A stretch of 64,000 bases of DNA from Anianabacter salinae (lineage in GTDB: Bacteria; Pseudomonadota; Alphaproteobacteria; Rhodobacterales; Rhodobacteraceae), in NCBI RefSeq assembly GCF_019061145.1, contig NZ_JAHQZS010000001.1, forward strand, positions 1-64,000, read 5' to 3'. This document shows positions 8,576 through 19,400 of the stretch, one piece after another. The translations under genes and the position numbers were made by a program. Position 1 is the stretch's first letter. Every line of letters starts with the position of its first letter. The notes beneath the pieces are model-generated. The model had not been told where the DNA came from. It saw only the letters and a program-made list of their open reading frames with translations, and did no database searches.

Positions 8576-9544
8576 ATGCAGATCTTTCGCTGTCCGTCCT
8601 GCGCCGGGCAGGTCTATTTCCCGAACACCTTTTGCCCCTGCGGCACTGCGATTGCTTTCGATCCCGACCGGCAGGTGATGGTGGCGGGCGCGCTTGCCTG
8701 CGCCAACCGGACCCGGATTGACTGCAACTGGGTGGCGGCGGGCGGCCCGCTCTGCCGGTCCTGCGCGATGAGCGAGACGGTGCCGGACCTCGACGCGCCG
8801 CCGAACCTTGACAACTGGGCGACGTCAGAGCGTGCAAAGCGATGGATGCTGGCGAACCTCGCCCGCTGGGGCTGGTTCTCGGCCTCGGATCAGGGCCGCC
8901 TGCCACGCTTCCGCTTTCTGTCCGAGCAGACGGCGCAAGGCCCGGCGCCGGTGACGATGGGCCACGCGGACGGCGTCATCACCATCAACGTGTCCGAGGC
9001 CAGCGATACGGTGCGCATGGCCCGGCAGGAGCAGCTGGGCGAGCTGTATCGCACGATGCTGGGACATTTGCGCCACGAGATCGCGCATTTCCTGTTCCTG
9101 CGGCTGGCCGAGGATTGGTCGTTCCTGAACGGCTTTCGCGCCCTGTTCGGGGACGAGAGGGCCGACTATGCCGCCGCGCTTCGCCTCCACCACGGCGCGC
9201 CCCTCGATCCCGGCGCGCATCACATCAGCACCTATGCCACCGCCCACCCGCACGAGGACTGGGCCGAGACCGTCGCGCACCTGCTGCATCTGGTCGATCT
9301 GCTGGACAGCGCGCTGGCGGTTGGGTTGTCGCTGCCAAGCCGACCTGAACAAGGCCCCGGCGCCTATGAGGCACAAGAGACAGGCGCGCTTCTGGACCGG
9401 GCGGTCGAGGTGGCTTTGGCGGTGAACCACGTCAACCGCGCGCTCGATCTGCCGGACCTGTATCCTTTCGTTCTGACCCAGGGCGTGCGCGACAAGCTGG
9501 CGTTCGCCCATGCCGCCCTGCGCAGCGGGCCGACCGGGCACTAG
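8576..9544 (+). CDS. Putative zinc-binding metallopeptidase (COG4307 type)
   Basis: This 322-residue protein starts with a zinc-ribbon-like segment (cysteines at 6, 9, 20 and 22). It then has an HExxH zinc-protease motif, HEIAH at residues 167-171, in a context RTMLGHLRHEIAHFLFLRLA typical of the COG4307 family of putative metallopeptidases. A further conserved stretch is YATAHPHEDWAETVAHLLHL, where the second His/Glu pair probably completes the metal site. There is no signal peptide. ATG 8576 follows GAGGAAAGGA; an in-frame start at 8525 would overlap mrpG but lacks a site. Homologues often sit beside the transglutaminase/ATP-grasp genes that follow here. Substrate unknown. Confidence 0.75.
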   Translation: MQIFRCPSCAGQVYFPNTFCPCGTAIAFDPDRQVMVAGALACANRTRIDCNWVAAGGPLCRSCAMSETVPDLDAPPNLDNWATSERAKRWMLANLARWGWFSASDQGRLPRFRFLSEQTAQGPAPVTMGHADGVITINVSEASDTVRMARQEQLGELYRTMLGHLRHEIAHFLFLRLAEDWSFLNGFRALFGDERADYAAALRLHHGAPLDPGAHHISTYATAHPHEDWAETVAHLLHLVDLLDSALAVGLSLPSRPEQGPGAYEAQETGALLDRAVEVALAVNHVNRALDLPDLYPFVLTQGVRDKLAFAHAALRSGPTGH

Positions 9545-9613
9545 TGATCTGCCCGAATTTCCGGCGGCGCGCCCATTTCCTTTGCGCCACCAATGCCCGC
9601 CGTCCTGCTGCAC

Positions 9614-9631
9614 GCGCCTTGCGCAAGGCGC
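9614..9631. repeat. Perfect 18-bp palindrome between the peptidase and transglutaminase genes
   Basis: The sequence GCGCCTTGCGCAAGGCGC is its own reverse complement. It lies in the 155-bp gap between 9544 and 9700. No T-run follows, so a simple intrinsic terminator is unlikely; an operator or an mRNA hairpin is possible. Confidence 0.45.
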
Positions 9632-9699
9632 CCGGACCCGTGCATTGCTGTCGTCATGGCGATCGTCAAAGTGGTCGCGGTCCTTGAACGGAATGAGCC

Positions 9700-12600
9700 A
9701 TGGCGATCCACGCAAGCATCTATCACCTGACGCATTATTCCTATGACCGCCCCGTCAGCCTTGGGCCGCAGATCATTCGCCTGCGCCCTGCGCCGCATTC
9801 GCGCACCCGCGTGATCTCGCATTCGCTGAAAGTGTCGCCGGGCGGGCATTTCGTGAACCACCAGCAAGACCCGTTCGGCAACTGGCTGGCGCGCTTCGTG
9901 TTTCCCGAACCGGTGCGCGAGTTGAAGATCGAGGTCGATCTTGTCGCCGACATGACCGTCTACAACCCGTTCGATTTTTTCGTGGACGACAGCGCGCAGC
10001 ACTGGCCCTTTGGCTATCCCGCCGATCTGGAACATGAGCTTTCGATCTACCGGGTGCCCGAGCCTGCGGGTCCGCGCCTGCAATCGTTTCTCGACACGCT
10101 CGACCGGAGCGAGGATCACACCGTCGATTTCCTCGTCGGCCTCAACCGCCGCATCTCGCAGGTGGTCGACTATACCATCCGCATGGAGCCTGGCGTGCAG
10201 ACGCCCGAGGATACGCTGGGCGCCGCGTCGGGGTCGTGCCGCGATTCAAGCTGGCTTCTGGTGCAGGTGCTGCGGCATCTGGGGTTCGCCGCGCGGTTCG
10301 TGTCGGGCTACCTGATCCAGCTGAAACCCGATGTCGAGGCGCTGGATGGTCCCTCGGGCACCGACCGCGACTTCACCGACCTGCATGCCTGGTGCGAGGT
10401 GTATCTGCCCGGCGCGGGCTGGGTCGGGTTCGATCCGACATCGGGCCTTCTGACCGGTGAAAGCCATATTCCGCTGGCCGCGACGCCGCATTTCCGCAGC
10501 GCCGCGCCGATCTCGGGCGGGTTCGCTTCGGCCGGCACGCCCGAGGTCACATTCGCCTTCGACATGCGCGTCGACCGCGTCGCCGAGCATCCGCGCATCA
10601 CCAAGCCGTTCTCGGATGAGGACTGGACCCGGCTCAACGCCCTTGGTCAGCATGTCGACGCGCGGCTGGCAGAGGGTGATGTGCGCCTGACCATGGGCGG
10701 CGAGCCGACCTTCGTGTCGATTGACGATTTCGAGTCCGAGGAATGGAACACCGAGGCCGTCGGCCCGCAGAAACGCGGCTTTGCCGACACGCTGATCCGC
10801 AGCCTGCGCACCCGCTTCGCGCCCGGCGGGTTCCTGCACTACGGTCAGGGCAAGTGGTATCCCGGCGAAAGCCTGCCGCGCTGGACTTTCTCGCTGTATT
10901 GGCGCCGCGACGGGCAACCGGTGTGGAAGAACCCCGATCTCGTCGCACAAGAGACGCAAGAAACGGGGGCCGATGCCGCAGCGGCAGGCCGCTTCATGGA
11001 ACATTTCGCCGAGACGCTTGGCATCCCGGCGCAGAACGCCCAGCCCGCCTACGAGGACCCGGCGGAATGGATCCTGAAAGAGGCGAACCTGCCGGCGAAC
11101 GTGACGCCAGAAGAATCCAATCTGAAGAACCCCGAGGACCGCGCACGCTATGCGCGGGTGTTCGGGCGCGGGCTGGACGAGGCGGCAGGCTATATCCTGC
11201 CGATCCAGCGCTGGCAGGCCCGCCCTGACGCGCCGCGATGGCGGTCCGAGATGTGGAAGCCCCGGCGCGGCAAGCTGTTCCTGGTGCCCGGCGACAGCCC
11301 TGTCGGGTTTCGCCTGCCGCTTGGCGCGCTGCCGCATATCCCGCCGACGAAATATCCCTACTCCTACCCCGCCGACCTGACCGGGCCGCTGGCGCCGCTG
11401 CCCGACTACCACGAACGCCTTGCCGCCTTGCGCAAGGACATCCAGGACGAGCTTGCCACGCTGGCGGACGAGGAAGCCGAGCAGCGCGACAGGCTGATGC
11501 CCGATGTCTCGCCCGGCCATACCCAGCGTGCGACCCTTGGCCAGCAGGACGACGTGGAACGGCAGGGCGTGGTGCCACAGGACGAAAGCGTCAGCGCCGA
11601 CCCGGCGCTGGGCGCGGTGCGCACCGCCATCGCGATCGAGCCGCGCGACGGGCGTTTGTGCCTGTTCATGCCGCCCTGCGACGCGCTGGAGGATTACCTG
11701 GAGCTTCTGGCCGCCGCCGAGGAAACGGCCGAGGCGCTGGGCCTGCCGATCCACATCGAAGGTTACGCGCCGCCCGACGATCCGCGCCTGAACGTCGTGC
11801 GCGTCGCGCCCGATCCCGGCGTGATCGAGGTGAACATCCACCCCGCGCACAGCTGGGAGGACTGCGTCGCCACGACCGAGGCGATCTATGACGAGGCACG
11901 CAAGGCGCGGCTGGGCGCGGACAAGTTCATGATCGACGGGCGCCACACCGGCACCGGGGGCGGCAACCATGTCGTCGTCGGCGGCGCGACTCCGTCCGAC
12001 TCGCCATTCCTGCGGCGGCCCGATCTGCTCAAGTCGCTGATCCTGATCTGGCAGCGTCATCCGTCGCTCAGCTACCTGTTCTCGGGCCTGTTCATCGGCC
12101 CGACCTCACAGGCCCCGCGCATCGACGAGGCGCGGCACGACACGCTGTATGAGCTGGAAATCGCGTTGGCGCAGATCCAGCCGCCGGGGCAGGGCGCTGC
12201 GCCGCCGCCGTGGCTGGTCGACCGCCTGTTGCGCAACATGATGACAGACGTGACCGGAAACACCCACCGCGCCGAGATCTGCATCGACAAGCTGTTCTCG
12301 CCCGACGGGCCGACTGGGCGGCTTGGACTGGTGGAATTCCGCGGCTTCGAGATGCCGCCGGACCCGCGCATGTCGCTGGCCCAACAGCTTTTGATGCGGG
12401 CCATCATCGCACGGTGCTGGGAAGCGCCGGTCGAGGGGCGCCCGGTGCGCTGGGGCACGGTGCTGCACGACCGGTTCATGCTGCCGCATTTCCTGTGGGA
12501 GGATTTCGTCAGCCTGCTGTCCGACCTGCGGCGGCACGGCTATGACCTCGATCCCAAGTGGTTCGAGGCGCAGTCTGAATTCCGCTTTCCGTTCTGCGGG

Positions 12601-13137
12601 CAGATCGAGAGCGAGGGCGTTCATCTGGAGATCCGGCAGGCGCTGGAGCCGTGGCATGTGCTGGGCGAGACCGGCGCGATTGGCGGCACCGTGCGTTACA
12701 CCGACAGCTCGGTCGAGCGCTTGCAGGTCAAGATGACCACGCTGCATCAGGATCGCTACCGGGTGATGTGCAATCGCCGCCCGGTGCCGTTGCAGCGGAC
12801 AGAGGCGTCGGGCCTGTCCGTGGCAGGCGTCCGGTTCAAGGCATGGCAGCCACACGAGGCGCTGCATCCGACGCTGCCGGTCAACGCGCCGCTGGTGTTC
12901 GACATCTACGACGACTGGACGGGCCGCGCGCTGGCGGGCTGCACCTATCACGTCGCGCATCCCGGCGGGCGCAGCTATGACACCTTTCCGGTCAACGGCT
13001 ACGAGGCCGAGGCGCGCAGGCTTGCCCGGTTCGAGCCGCACGGCCATTCGCCCGCGCCCTACCGCCCTGATCCGGAATATCCGCACGCGGAGTTTCCGTT
13101 GACACTGGACCTTCGCCGTCCCGCCGGGCTTGGATAG
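9700..13137 (+). CDS. Transglutaminase-like protein with DUF2126 domain
   Basis: A 1145-residue cytoplasmic protein. Residues 1-260 are a bacterial transglutaminase N-terminal region plus transglutaminase core with a full Cys-His-Asp triad: Cys180 in GSCRDSSW, His229 in DLHAWCEVY and Asp245 in GFDPTSG. From about residue 330 the DUF2126 domain begins ([16 protein letters not shown]) and runs to the C-terminus, with conserved segments [15 protein letters not shown] and [20 protein letters not shown]. Papain-fold proteins of this kind occur with COG2308 ATP-grasp and alpha-E proteins and are predicted to cleave or transfer amide bonds on peptides. It follows the peptidase by 155 bp, and its stop overlaps an unused upstream ATG of the next gene. 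Confidence 0.88.
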   Translation: MAIHASIYHLTHYSYDRPVSLGPQIIRLRPAPHSRTRVISHSLKVSPGGHFVNHQQDPFGNWLARFVFPEPVRELKIEVDLVADMTVYNPFDFFVDDSAQHWPFGYPADLEHELSIYRVPEPAGPRLQSFLDTLDRSEDHTVDFLVGLNRRISQVVDYTIRMEPGVQTPEDTLGAASGSCRDSSWLLVQVLRHLGFAARFVSGYLIQLKPDVEALDGPSGTDRDFTDLHAWCEVYLPGAGWVGFDPTSGLLTGESHIPLAATPHFRSAAPISGGFASAGTPEVTFAFDMRVDRVAEHPRITKPFSDEDWTRLNALGQHVDARLAEGDVRLTMGGEPTFVSIDDFESEEWNTEAVGPQKRGFADTLIRSLRTRFAPGGFLHYGQGKWYPGESLPRWTFSLYWRRDGQPVWKNPDLVAQETQETGADAAAAGRFMEHFAETLGIPAQNAQPAYEDPAEWILKEANLPANVTPEESNLKNPEDRARYARVFGRGLDEAAGYILPIQRWQARPDAPRWRSEMWKPRRGKLFLVPGDSPVGFRLPLGALPHIPPTKYPYSYPADLTGPLAPLPDYHERLAALRKDIQDELATLADEEAEQRDRLMPDVSPGHTQRATLGQQDDVERQGVVPQDESVSADPALGAVRTAIAIEPRDGRLCLFMPPCDALEDYLELLAAAEETAEALGLPIHIEGYAPPDDPRLNVVRVAPDPGVIEVNIHPAHSWEDCVATTEAIYDEARKARLGADKFMIDGRHTGTGGGNHVVVGGATPSDSPFLRRPDLLKSLILIWQRHPSLSYLFSGLFIGPTSQAPRIDEARHDTLYELEIALAQIQPPGQGAAPPPWLVDRLLRNMMTDVTGNTHRAEICIDKLFSPDGPTGRLGLVEFRGFEMPPDPRMSLAQQLLMRAIIARCWEAPVEGRPVRWGTVLHDRFMLPHFLWEDFVSLLSDLRRHGYDLDPKWFEAQSEFRFPFCGQIESEGVHLEIRQALEPWHVLGETGAIGGTVRYTDSSVERLQVKMTTLHQDRYRVMCNRRPVPLQRTEASGLSVAGVRFKAWQPHEALHPTLPVNAPLVFDIYDDWTGRALAGCTYHVAHPGGRSYDTFPVNGYEAEARRLARFEPHGHSPAPYRPDPEYPHAEFPLTLDLRRPAGLG

Positions 13138-13162
13138 CCCAAGTCGCATCAGGGAGGACGCG

Positions 13163-15556
13163 GTGAACGACGACGGGACGGCCTTTGCCGCGCATCCCTA
13201 CCTGTCGGGGTATTCCCCCGGCTCCGGCGCCGCGGACGAGGTGTTCGACGCCGCCGGGCGGATGCGCCCCGCGTGGCAGCCGTTCCTGTCGATGTTCACC
13301 GGGTTCTCGCCGGACGAGGTGCGCCAGCGCTTCGAGCGCGGCGATCAGTACCTGCGCGATGCCGGGGTCTATTTCAGGCGTTATTCGGGCGATCCGCTTG
13401 ATGCACGGCAATGGCCGCTCAGCCATGTTCCGGTGATCCTCGACGAAGGCGAATGGTCCACGATCTGCGACGGGCTGGCGCAGCGCGCCGATCTGCTCGA
13501 GGCGGTGATGGCCGATCTCTACGGGCCCGGCACGCTGGTCGCGGACGGGCATCTTCCGGCAGAGCTTGTCGCGGGCAATCCGCACTGGCTGCGTCCGATG
13601 GTCGGGGTCCGGCCGGTCGGCGGGCACTACCTGCATTTCCTGGCCTTCGAGGTCGGGCGGTCGCCCGATGGCAACTGGCTGGTGCTGGGCGACCGCACGC
13701 AGGCGCCGTCCGGCGCGGGCTTTGCGCTGGAAAACCGGATGGCGACGCGGCGGATCTTTCCCGAACCCTATCCGCGATCCTACACGCACCGGCTGTCCGG
13801 TTTCTTCGAGACGTTCCGCGAAAGCCTGGGGCGCCTCGCACAAGCGCCCGGCGGCGTGGCGCGCGACATCGGCCTTCTGACGCCGGGCCGCGCCAACGAC
13901 GCTTTCTTCGAGCATTTCTACATCGCCCGCTACCTTGGGATGCCTCTGCTGGAAGGCGAGGACGTGATCGTCGAGGACGCAGAGGCCAAGCTGCGCACCA
14001 TCGAGGGGCCAGTGCCCTTGGGTCTTCTCTGGCGGCGGATCGATTCCGAGTTTGCCGACCCGCTGGAATGCGATCCGACCTCGCGCATCGGTGTGCCGGG
14101 GCTGATGCAGGCCGTGCGCGCAGGCAACCTCGCGCTGGTCAATGCGCTGGGCTCAGGCGTGCTGGAGGCGAGGGCGATGATGGCGTTCCTGCCCCGGATC
14201 GCGCGGGTTCTGACAGGCGCACCGCTTGCCTTGCCGAACCTTGCGACATGGTGGTGCGGCGGTGCCGAAGAACGCGCCTTCGTGCAGGCCAACAGGCGCC
14301 GCATGGTCGTCGGCCCGGCGCTGGCGACGGACCTGCCGTTCGGTCAGGCCAATGACGCGGGCGCGCCGGGAGATGACGCACCGGGGCGGGGCCATGTCGG
14401 ACAAGAGGCGGTGACGCTGTCCACGACGCCGCGCTGGATCGGGGACGGCGCGGCTGGGCGGCTGGTGCCCTGCCCGATGACGGTGCGGGTCTTTGCCGCG
14501 CGCACGGCGGACGGTTGGCGGTTCATGCAGGGCGGCTATGCCCGTGTCGGCCCGCCCGGCGACGCAACCGCGCTGTCGATGCAAAGCGGCGGCGCGGTCG
14601 CGGACGTGCTGGTCGTATCGCAGAGGCCGGTCACGCCGCCCTCTGCGCCCGGGGGCGAGCCGCAAAGTGTCGGCGCGGCGCCGCGCAGGCGCGCGGAATA
14701 CGCCGCCCTGCCGACCCGCGCAGCCGACAACCTGTTCTGGCTGGGCCGCTATGTCAGCCGGTTCGAGGATACGGTGCGCCTGCTGCGCGCGCTTCATCTG
14801 CGCATCGCCACCACCGCTGCCTCGGGCGATCCGCTGCTGGACGCGATGACCCTTGCGCTCGACGCCCTTGGCGTTCCCGCCGACAAGCCGCTGCCGGCGC
14901 ATGTCATTGCGGTTCTCGACCGTGCGCGCGATTGCGCCGAGAGGGTGCGCGACAGGTTCTCGGTGGATGGCTGGGTTGCCATCGACGATCTGGTCCGCAC
15001 GGCGCATGATCTGGCGCCGCGCATCGGGCCCGGCGACGATGCCGCCCGTGCGATGAGCGTCCTTTTGCGCAAGACATCCGGCGTGTCGGGGATCGTGACC
15101 GATACCATGTACCGCTTTTCGGGGTGGCGGTTCCTGTCGCTGGGGCGGGCGCTGGAACGCGCCGACATGCTGGCGCATGCCTTGTCGCGCTTCGCTGTTC
15201 CGGGCGGTCAGGCGGGGATGCTGGATATCGCGCTCGAGGTCGGGGACGGCGCGATGGCGCACCGGCGCCGCTATGCGCTGCACGCGTCCGAGGCGAGCGT
15301 GATGGAGCTTTTGGCGCTGGATGCCGGAAATCCCCGGTCGCTGCTGTTCCAGGTCGAGGCGCTGCACGATCTGGCCGCCGCCCTGCCGAACGCCGCCGAG
15401 GCAGGCAGGCCCGGCCCCGTCCTGCGCGCGATCCTGCCGCTGCGCAGCGCGCTGGAAGTCGCGCAGCCCGAGACGCTGGGATCCGACGCGCTGACGCGCC
15501 TGCGCTCTGACCTGGCGGCGATCTCGGATGCGATCACCGGGGCCTATTTGCGGTGA
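13163..15556 (+). CDS. Circularly permuted ATP-grasp protein fused to an alpha-E domain
   Basis: This 797-residue protein joins two partners that are usually separate genes. Residues 30-500 are the circularly permuted type 2 ATP-grasp domain (COG2308), with RRYSGDPLDARQWPLSHVPV, PHWLRPMVGVRP and RTQAPSGAGFALENRMATRR visible; ATP-grasp enzymes form amide bonds through acyl phosphates. From about residue 515 an alpha-E domain (COG2307) follows, starting at ADNLFWLGRYVSRFEDTVRL. GTG at 13163 was preferred because AGGGAGG lies 6 bases upstream; an ATG at 13130 would overlap the preceding gene and has no site. Its stop overlaps the next start as GTGA. A ligase role is inferred; the substrate is unknown. 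Confidence 0.85.
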   Translation: MNDDGTAFAAHPYLSGYSPGSGAADEVFDAAGRMRPAWQPFLSMFTGFSPDEVRQRFERGDQYLRDAGVYFRRYSGDPLDARQWPLSHVPVILDEGEWSTICDGLAQRADLLEAVMADLYGPGTLVADGHLPAELVAGNPHWLRPMVGVRPVGGHYLHFLAFEVGRSPDGNWLVLGDRTQAPSGAGFALENRMATRRIFPEPYPRSYTHRLSGFFETFRESLGRLAQAPGGVARDIGLLTPGRANDAFFEHFYIARYLGMPLLEGEDVIVEDAEAKLRTIEGPVPLGLLWRRIDSEFADPLECDPTSRIGVPGLMQAVRAGNLALVNALGSGVLEARAMMAFLPRIARVLTGAPLALPNLATWWCGGAEERAFVQANRRRMVVGPALATDLPFGQANDAGAPGDDAPGRGHVGQEAVTLSTTPRWIGDGAAGRLVPCPMTVRVFAARTADGWRFMQGGYARVGPPGDATALSMQSGGAVADVLVVSQRPVTPPSAPGGEPQSVGAAPRRRAEYAALPTRAADNLFWLGRYVSRFEDTVRLLRALHLRIATTAASGDPLLDAMTLALDALGVPADKPLPAHVIAVLDRARDCAERVRDRFSVDGWVAIDDLVRTAHDLAPRIGPGDDAARAMSVLLRKTSGVSGIVTDTMYRFSGWRFLSLGRALERADMLAHALSRFAVPGGQAGMLDIALEVGDGAMAHRRRYALHASEASVMELLALDAGNPRSLLFQVEALHDLAAALPNAAEAGRPGPVLRAILPLRSALEVAQPETLGSDALTRLRSDLAAISDAITGAYLR

Positions 15557-16437
15557 CGGAAATGGACTATGACGTCTCGCTGCGGATCGACTATCGCTAC
15601 AGCCTGCCGACGGCGCAGGGTCAGGCGCTGGTGCGGGTCGAACCGCTGGACGTCCCGGGCGTGCAGGCGGTCCGCGACCTGCGGCTGGTGCTTGACCCCG
15701 CGCCGACGGAACGGCGCATGTTTCGGGACTTTTTCGGCAACCATGTGACGGCGCTGGCGTGGGACATGCCGGTGGCGGAACTGTCCCTCGATTTGCGGTT
15801 CTCCGCGCTTCGGACTGCGGTGCCGCCGCCGGATGTCTCTGCTCGGCTGGACAGGTTGGCCGACAGCATCGCGGCGCTGCGCAGCCTGTCACCAGACGCG
15901 CCGCAGCACTGTCTTGCGCCCTCGCGGCGGGTGCCCCGGGATGCTGGGATGACAGCATTCGCGCGCGCCGCACTTCGCCCCGGCATGACCGCACTGGAGG
16001 CGGTGCTTGCCATCGCCGCGCGGCTGCATGGAGAGATGCGCTTTGCTGCCGGTGCGACCCATGTTGACACGCCCGCCGCCGAGTCGTTCGCGCGGCGTGA
16101 AGGCGTCTGTCAGGACTTCGCGCATATCCTGATCGGGTGCCTGCGCAGCATCGGCATTCCCGCGGGCTATGTCTCGGGGTTCCTACGGACCGTGCCGCCG
16201 CCAGGACAGCCCCGGCTGGAGGGCGCGGACGCGATGCACGCCTGGGTGCGTGCCTGGGTCGGCGGCGATGCAGGCTGGATCGAGATCGACCCGACCAATG
16301 ATTGCCATGTGGGGACGGATCACATCGTGATCGGCTATGGCCGCGACTACGACGACATCGCCCCGGTGCGCGGCGCGTTGCGCGGTGCCGGGCGGCAGGA
16401 CAGCGTGCAGCGCGTCGACGTTTCGGTGCGCGGTTAG
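15553..16437 (+). CDS. Transglutaminase family protein
   Basis: A 294-residue protein with an N-terminal bacterial transglutaminase-associated region (residues 1-120) and a transglutaminase core. The triad residues are Cys186 in REGVCQDFAHI, His229 in DAMHAWVRAW and Asp246 in WIEIDPTND. There is no signal peptide, so it acts in the cytoplasm, probably as a peptidase or amidotransferase rather than a cross-linker. It is translationally coupled to the ATP-grasp gene by GTGA. Its TAG shares four bases with the convergent cobN stop. Confidence 0.87.
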   Translation: MTEMDYDVSLRIDYRYSLPTAQGQALVRVEPLDVPGVQAVRDLRLVLDPAPTERRMFRDFFGNHVTALAWDMPVAELSLDLRFSALRTAVPPPDVSARLDRLADSIAALRSLSPDAPQHCLAPSRRVPRDAGMTAFARAALRPGMTALEAVLAIAARLHGEMRFAAGATHVDTPAAESFARREGVCQDFAHILIGCLRSIGIPAGYVSGFLRTVPPPGQPRLEGADAMHAWVRAWVGGDAGWIEIDPTNDCHVGTDHIVIGYGRDYDDIAPVRGALRGAGRQDSVQRVDVSVRG

Positions 16438-19400
16438 GGGGCGAGCCGCGCCAGCAGGCTGCGCGCGCTGTTCGATCGCGGCGTCCACAGACCCCGCTCG
16501 ATCGCTTCGTTCAGCCGCTCGGCGATCTCGCGCAGCGCGGCCGGGTTCACATCCTCGATAAAGTCCCGCGTTGCGTCGTCCTCCAGATAGGCGGCGTGCA
16601 CCAGGTCGAAGTGGTGGTTGCGCACCGCGCCAGTGGTGGCGGCAAAGGCGAACAGGTAATCCACCGTCGCCGCGATCTCGAAGGCACCCTTGTAGCCATG
16701 GCGCTTGACGCCTTCGATCCACTTGGGGTTCACCACGCGCGACCGCACCACGCGGCCGATCTCGTCTTCCAGCGTGCGGATGACCGGGCGCTCGGGCCGG
16801 GAATGGTCGTTGTGGTAGATCGGGCGGTCGGTGCCTTGCAGGTGCTTCACCGCCGCTGCCGCACCACCCTCGAACTGGTAGTAGTCGTCGGAATCCAGAA
16901 GGTCATGTTCGCGGTTGTCCTGGTTCTGGACGATGGCCTCGGTCTGGCCCAGCCGGGTCTCGAACGCGGCGCGGGCGCGCACGCCCTCGGCGTCCTTGCC
17001 GTAAGCGTAGCCGCCCCATTCGAGATAGGCGTTCGCCAGATCGGCGGTGTCGTTCCAGATGCGTTCGTCGATCAGGGCCTGAAGCCCCGCGCCGTAAGCC
17101 CCGGGTTTCGAGCCGAAGACACGGAACTGGCCCTCTTCGCCCTCGGTGCGTGCCCGCGCGGCGGCGGGGTTCTGGTCGGGCGGCTCGTCCAGCGCCATGA
17201 CGGCGCGCGCGGCGGCATCGACAAGTGCGATCTGCTGCGGAAACGCGTCGCGGAAGAACCCTGACACGCGCAGGGTCACATCGACACGCGGACGGCCAAG
17301 GACCGAGGCAGGCAGCACCTCGAATCCGGTGACACGCCGGTTCGCGGCATCCCACTGCGGCTTGACGCCCATCAGCGCCAGCGCCTGCGCGATGTCGTCG
17401 CCGCCGGTGCGCATGTTGGCGGTGCCCCATGCGGTCAAGAGCATCGTGCGCGGCCAGTCGCCGTGGGTCTGCAGGTGCTTGTCGATGAGAAGGCTCGCGG
17501 ATTTCCAGCCCAGCGCCCAGGCGGTCGGTGTGGGCACCGCGCGGCTGTCGACCGAGTAGAAGTTGCGCCCCGTGGGCAGCACATCAGGCCGCCCGCGCGT
17601 GGGTGCGCCCGAGGGGCCGGGGGCAATGGCGCGCCCGTCCAGACCGGTCAGAAGGCCGTTGATCTCGGCCGCGCCGCAGGCGGCGATGGCGGGGCGGAGG
17701 CGGGTTTCGATGTCTTGCAGCACGGCGGCGGTCGCGGGGCCGACCGAAGGCGCTCGCTCGCTCGCGCTCGCCTCGCCCCTCCCGCCGTCCCGCAGGAGCG
17801 CTTGCGCGAGGAGTTCGAGGCGCTCGACGGTATCGCCGTTGCTGCGCCACGGGTCCGTTGTGAGGTTGGCAAGACTGCCCGGCTTGGTAGGCGAGGGCGC
17901 GGCCATGTCGCAATCGAGGGGGTCTATCGCCAGCGCGAGGTCCGTCGCCATCGCGCGCAGAAGCGAGGCATTGCCGCCCTTGCCGTCTCCTCGCGGCGCA
18001 CGGGCCAGCGCGATGGCGAGGTCACGCTCCTGCACGCCGCTCGGCGATCGCCCGAAGATGTGCAGTCCGTCGCGGATCTGCGCCTCTTTCAACTCGCAGA
18101 GGTAAGCGTCGAGCCGCGCCAGATCGGTGTCCTCGTCGCCGCCGGTCATGCCCACGTCGAGGTCGAGGCCGGTCGTAGCGGTCAAAGACAGGATCTCGCG
18201 TCGCAGGTGCGCGATGCGGCGGGGATCGACGCCCGCCGCTTCGAAATACTCGTCCACCAGCGCCTCGAGATCGCGCAGCGGCCCGTAGGTTTCCGCGCGG
18301 GTCAGCGGCGGGGTCAGGTGATCGACGATGACGGCTTGCGCGCGGCGCTTGGCCTGCGTGCCTTCGCCCGGATCATTGACGATGAACGGGTAGAGATGCG
18401 GCATCGGGCCCAGAACCGCCTCGGGCAGGCAATCCTCGGACAGCGCCACGGCCTTTCCGGGCAGCCATTCGAGGTTGCCGTGCTTGCCCATGTGCACGAT
18501 GGCCTGTGCGCCCCAGTGGTCGCGCAGCCAGATGTAGAAGGCGAGATAGTTGTGCGGCGGCACAAGGTCGGGAGAGTGATACGTCTCGGTCGGGTCGATG
18601 TTGTAGCCACGCGCGGGTTGCAGGCCAACGACGGCATGGCCGAAGCGGTGGACCGACAGCTTGAAGCCCTGCCCGTCGAAGAAGGGATCGGTCTCGGGCG
18701 CGCCCCAGCGGTCTTCGATGCGCTGGCGCAGGGCGTAGGGAAGCGCCTTGTAGGCGTCGAGATAGGCGTCCAGCGGCAGCGTCTCTCCGCCCTGCCGGTC
18801 GGCGCGGTCGGTCAGCCAGTTGGTCGGTCCTGCGGTGACCCGTGCCATCAGATCGGCGCTGCCCTCGGGTGCGCCCTCGATACCGTAGCCCGCCGCCGCG
18901 AGGCTGGACAGCACATGGGCGGTTGCGGCGGGGGTGTCGAGACCGACGCCGTTGGCCAGCCGTCCGTCCTTGTTGGGGTAATTCGCCAGCACCAGCGCGA
19001 CCTTGCGCGCCGCAGCCGGGGTAGCCCGCAGCCGCGCCCAGTTGGCGGCCAGCCGCGCGACGAAATCGATGCGGTCGCCGCGCGCCCGGTAGGCGGCGAT
19101 CGGGCATTCGGTGGCATCGTCAAAATACGCCTCGCCCTTGAAGCTGATGGCGCGCGACAGGATGCGGCCGTCGACTTCGGGCAGGGCCACGTTCATCGCG
19201 ATGTCGCGGGCGGACAGACCGGCGGCGCTGGTCTGCCACGCCTCTTCCGAGCCGCCCGACAGGATCACCTGGAACACCGGGGCGGCATTGGCCGAAGATG
19301 CTGCAAGCGGGTTCGCGGGGCCGGTGTCGCCGTCATGCGGCGAGCCGACGGCAAAGGCGGTGGCGTTCAGGATCACTTGCGGCGGTGCGGCGCGGAACAG

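Noticed and set aside
9700-16437. Secreted transglutaminases acting in the cell wall
   Set aside because: Neither transglutaminase protein has a signal peptide or a transmembrane segment, so a cytoplasmic role is more likely.
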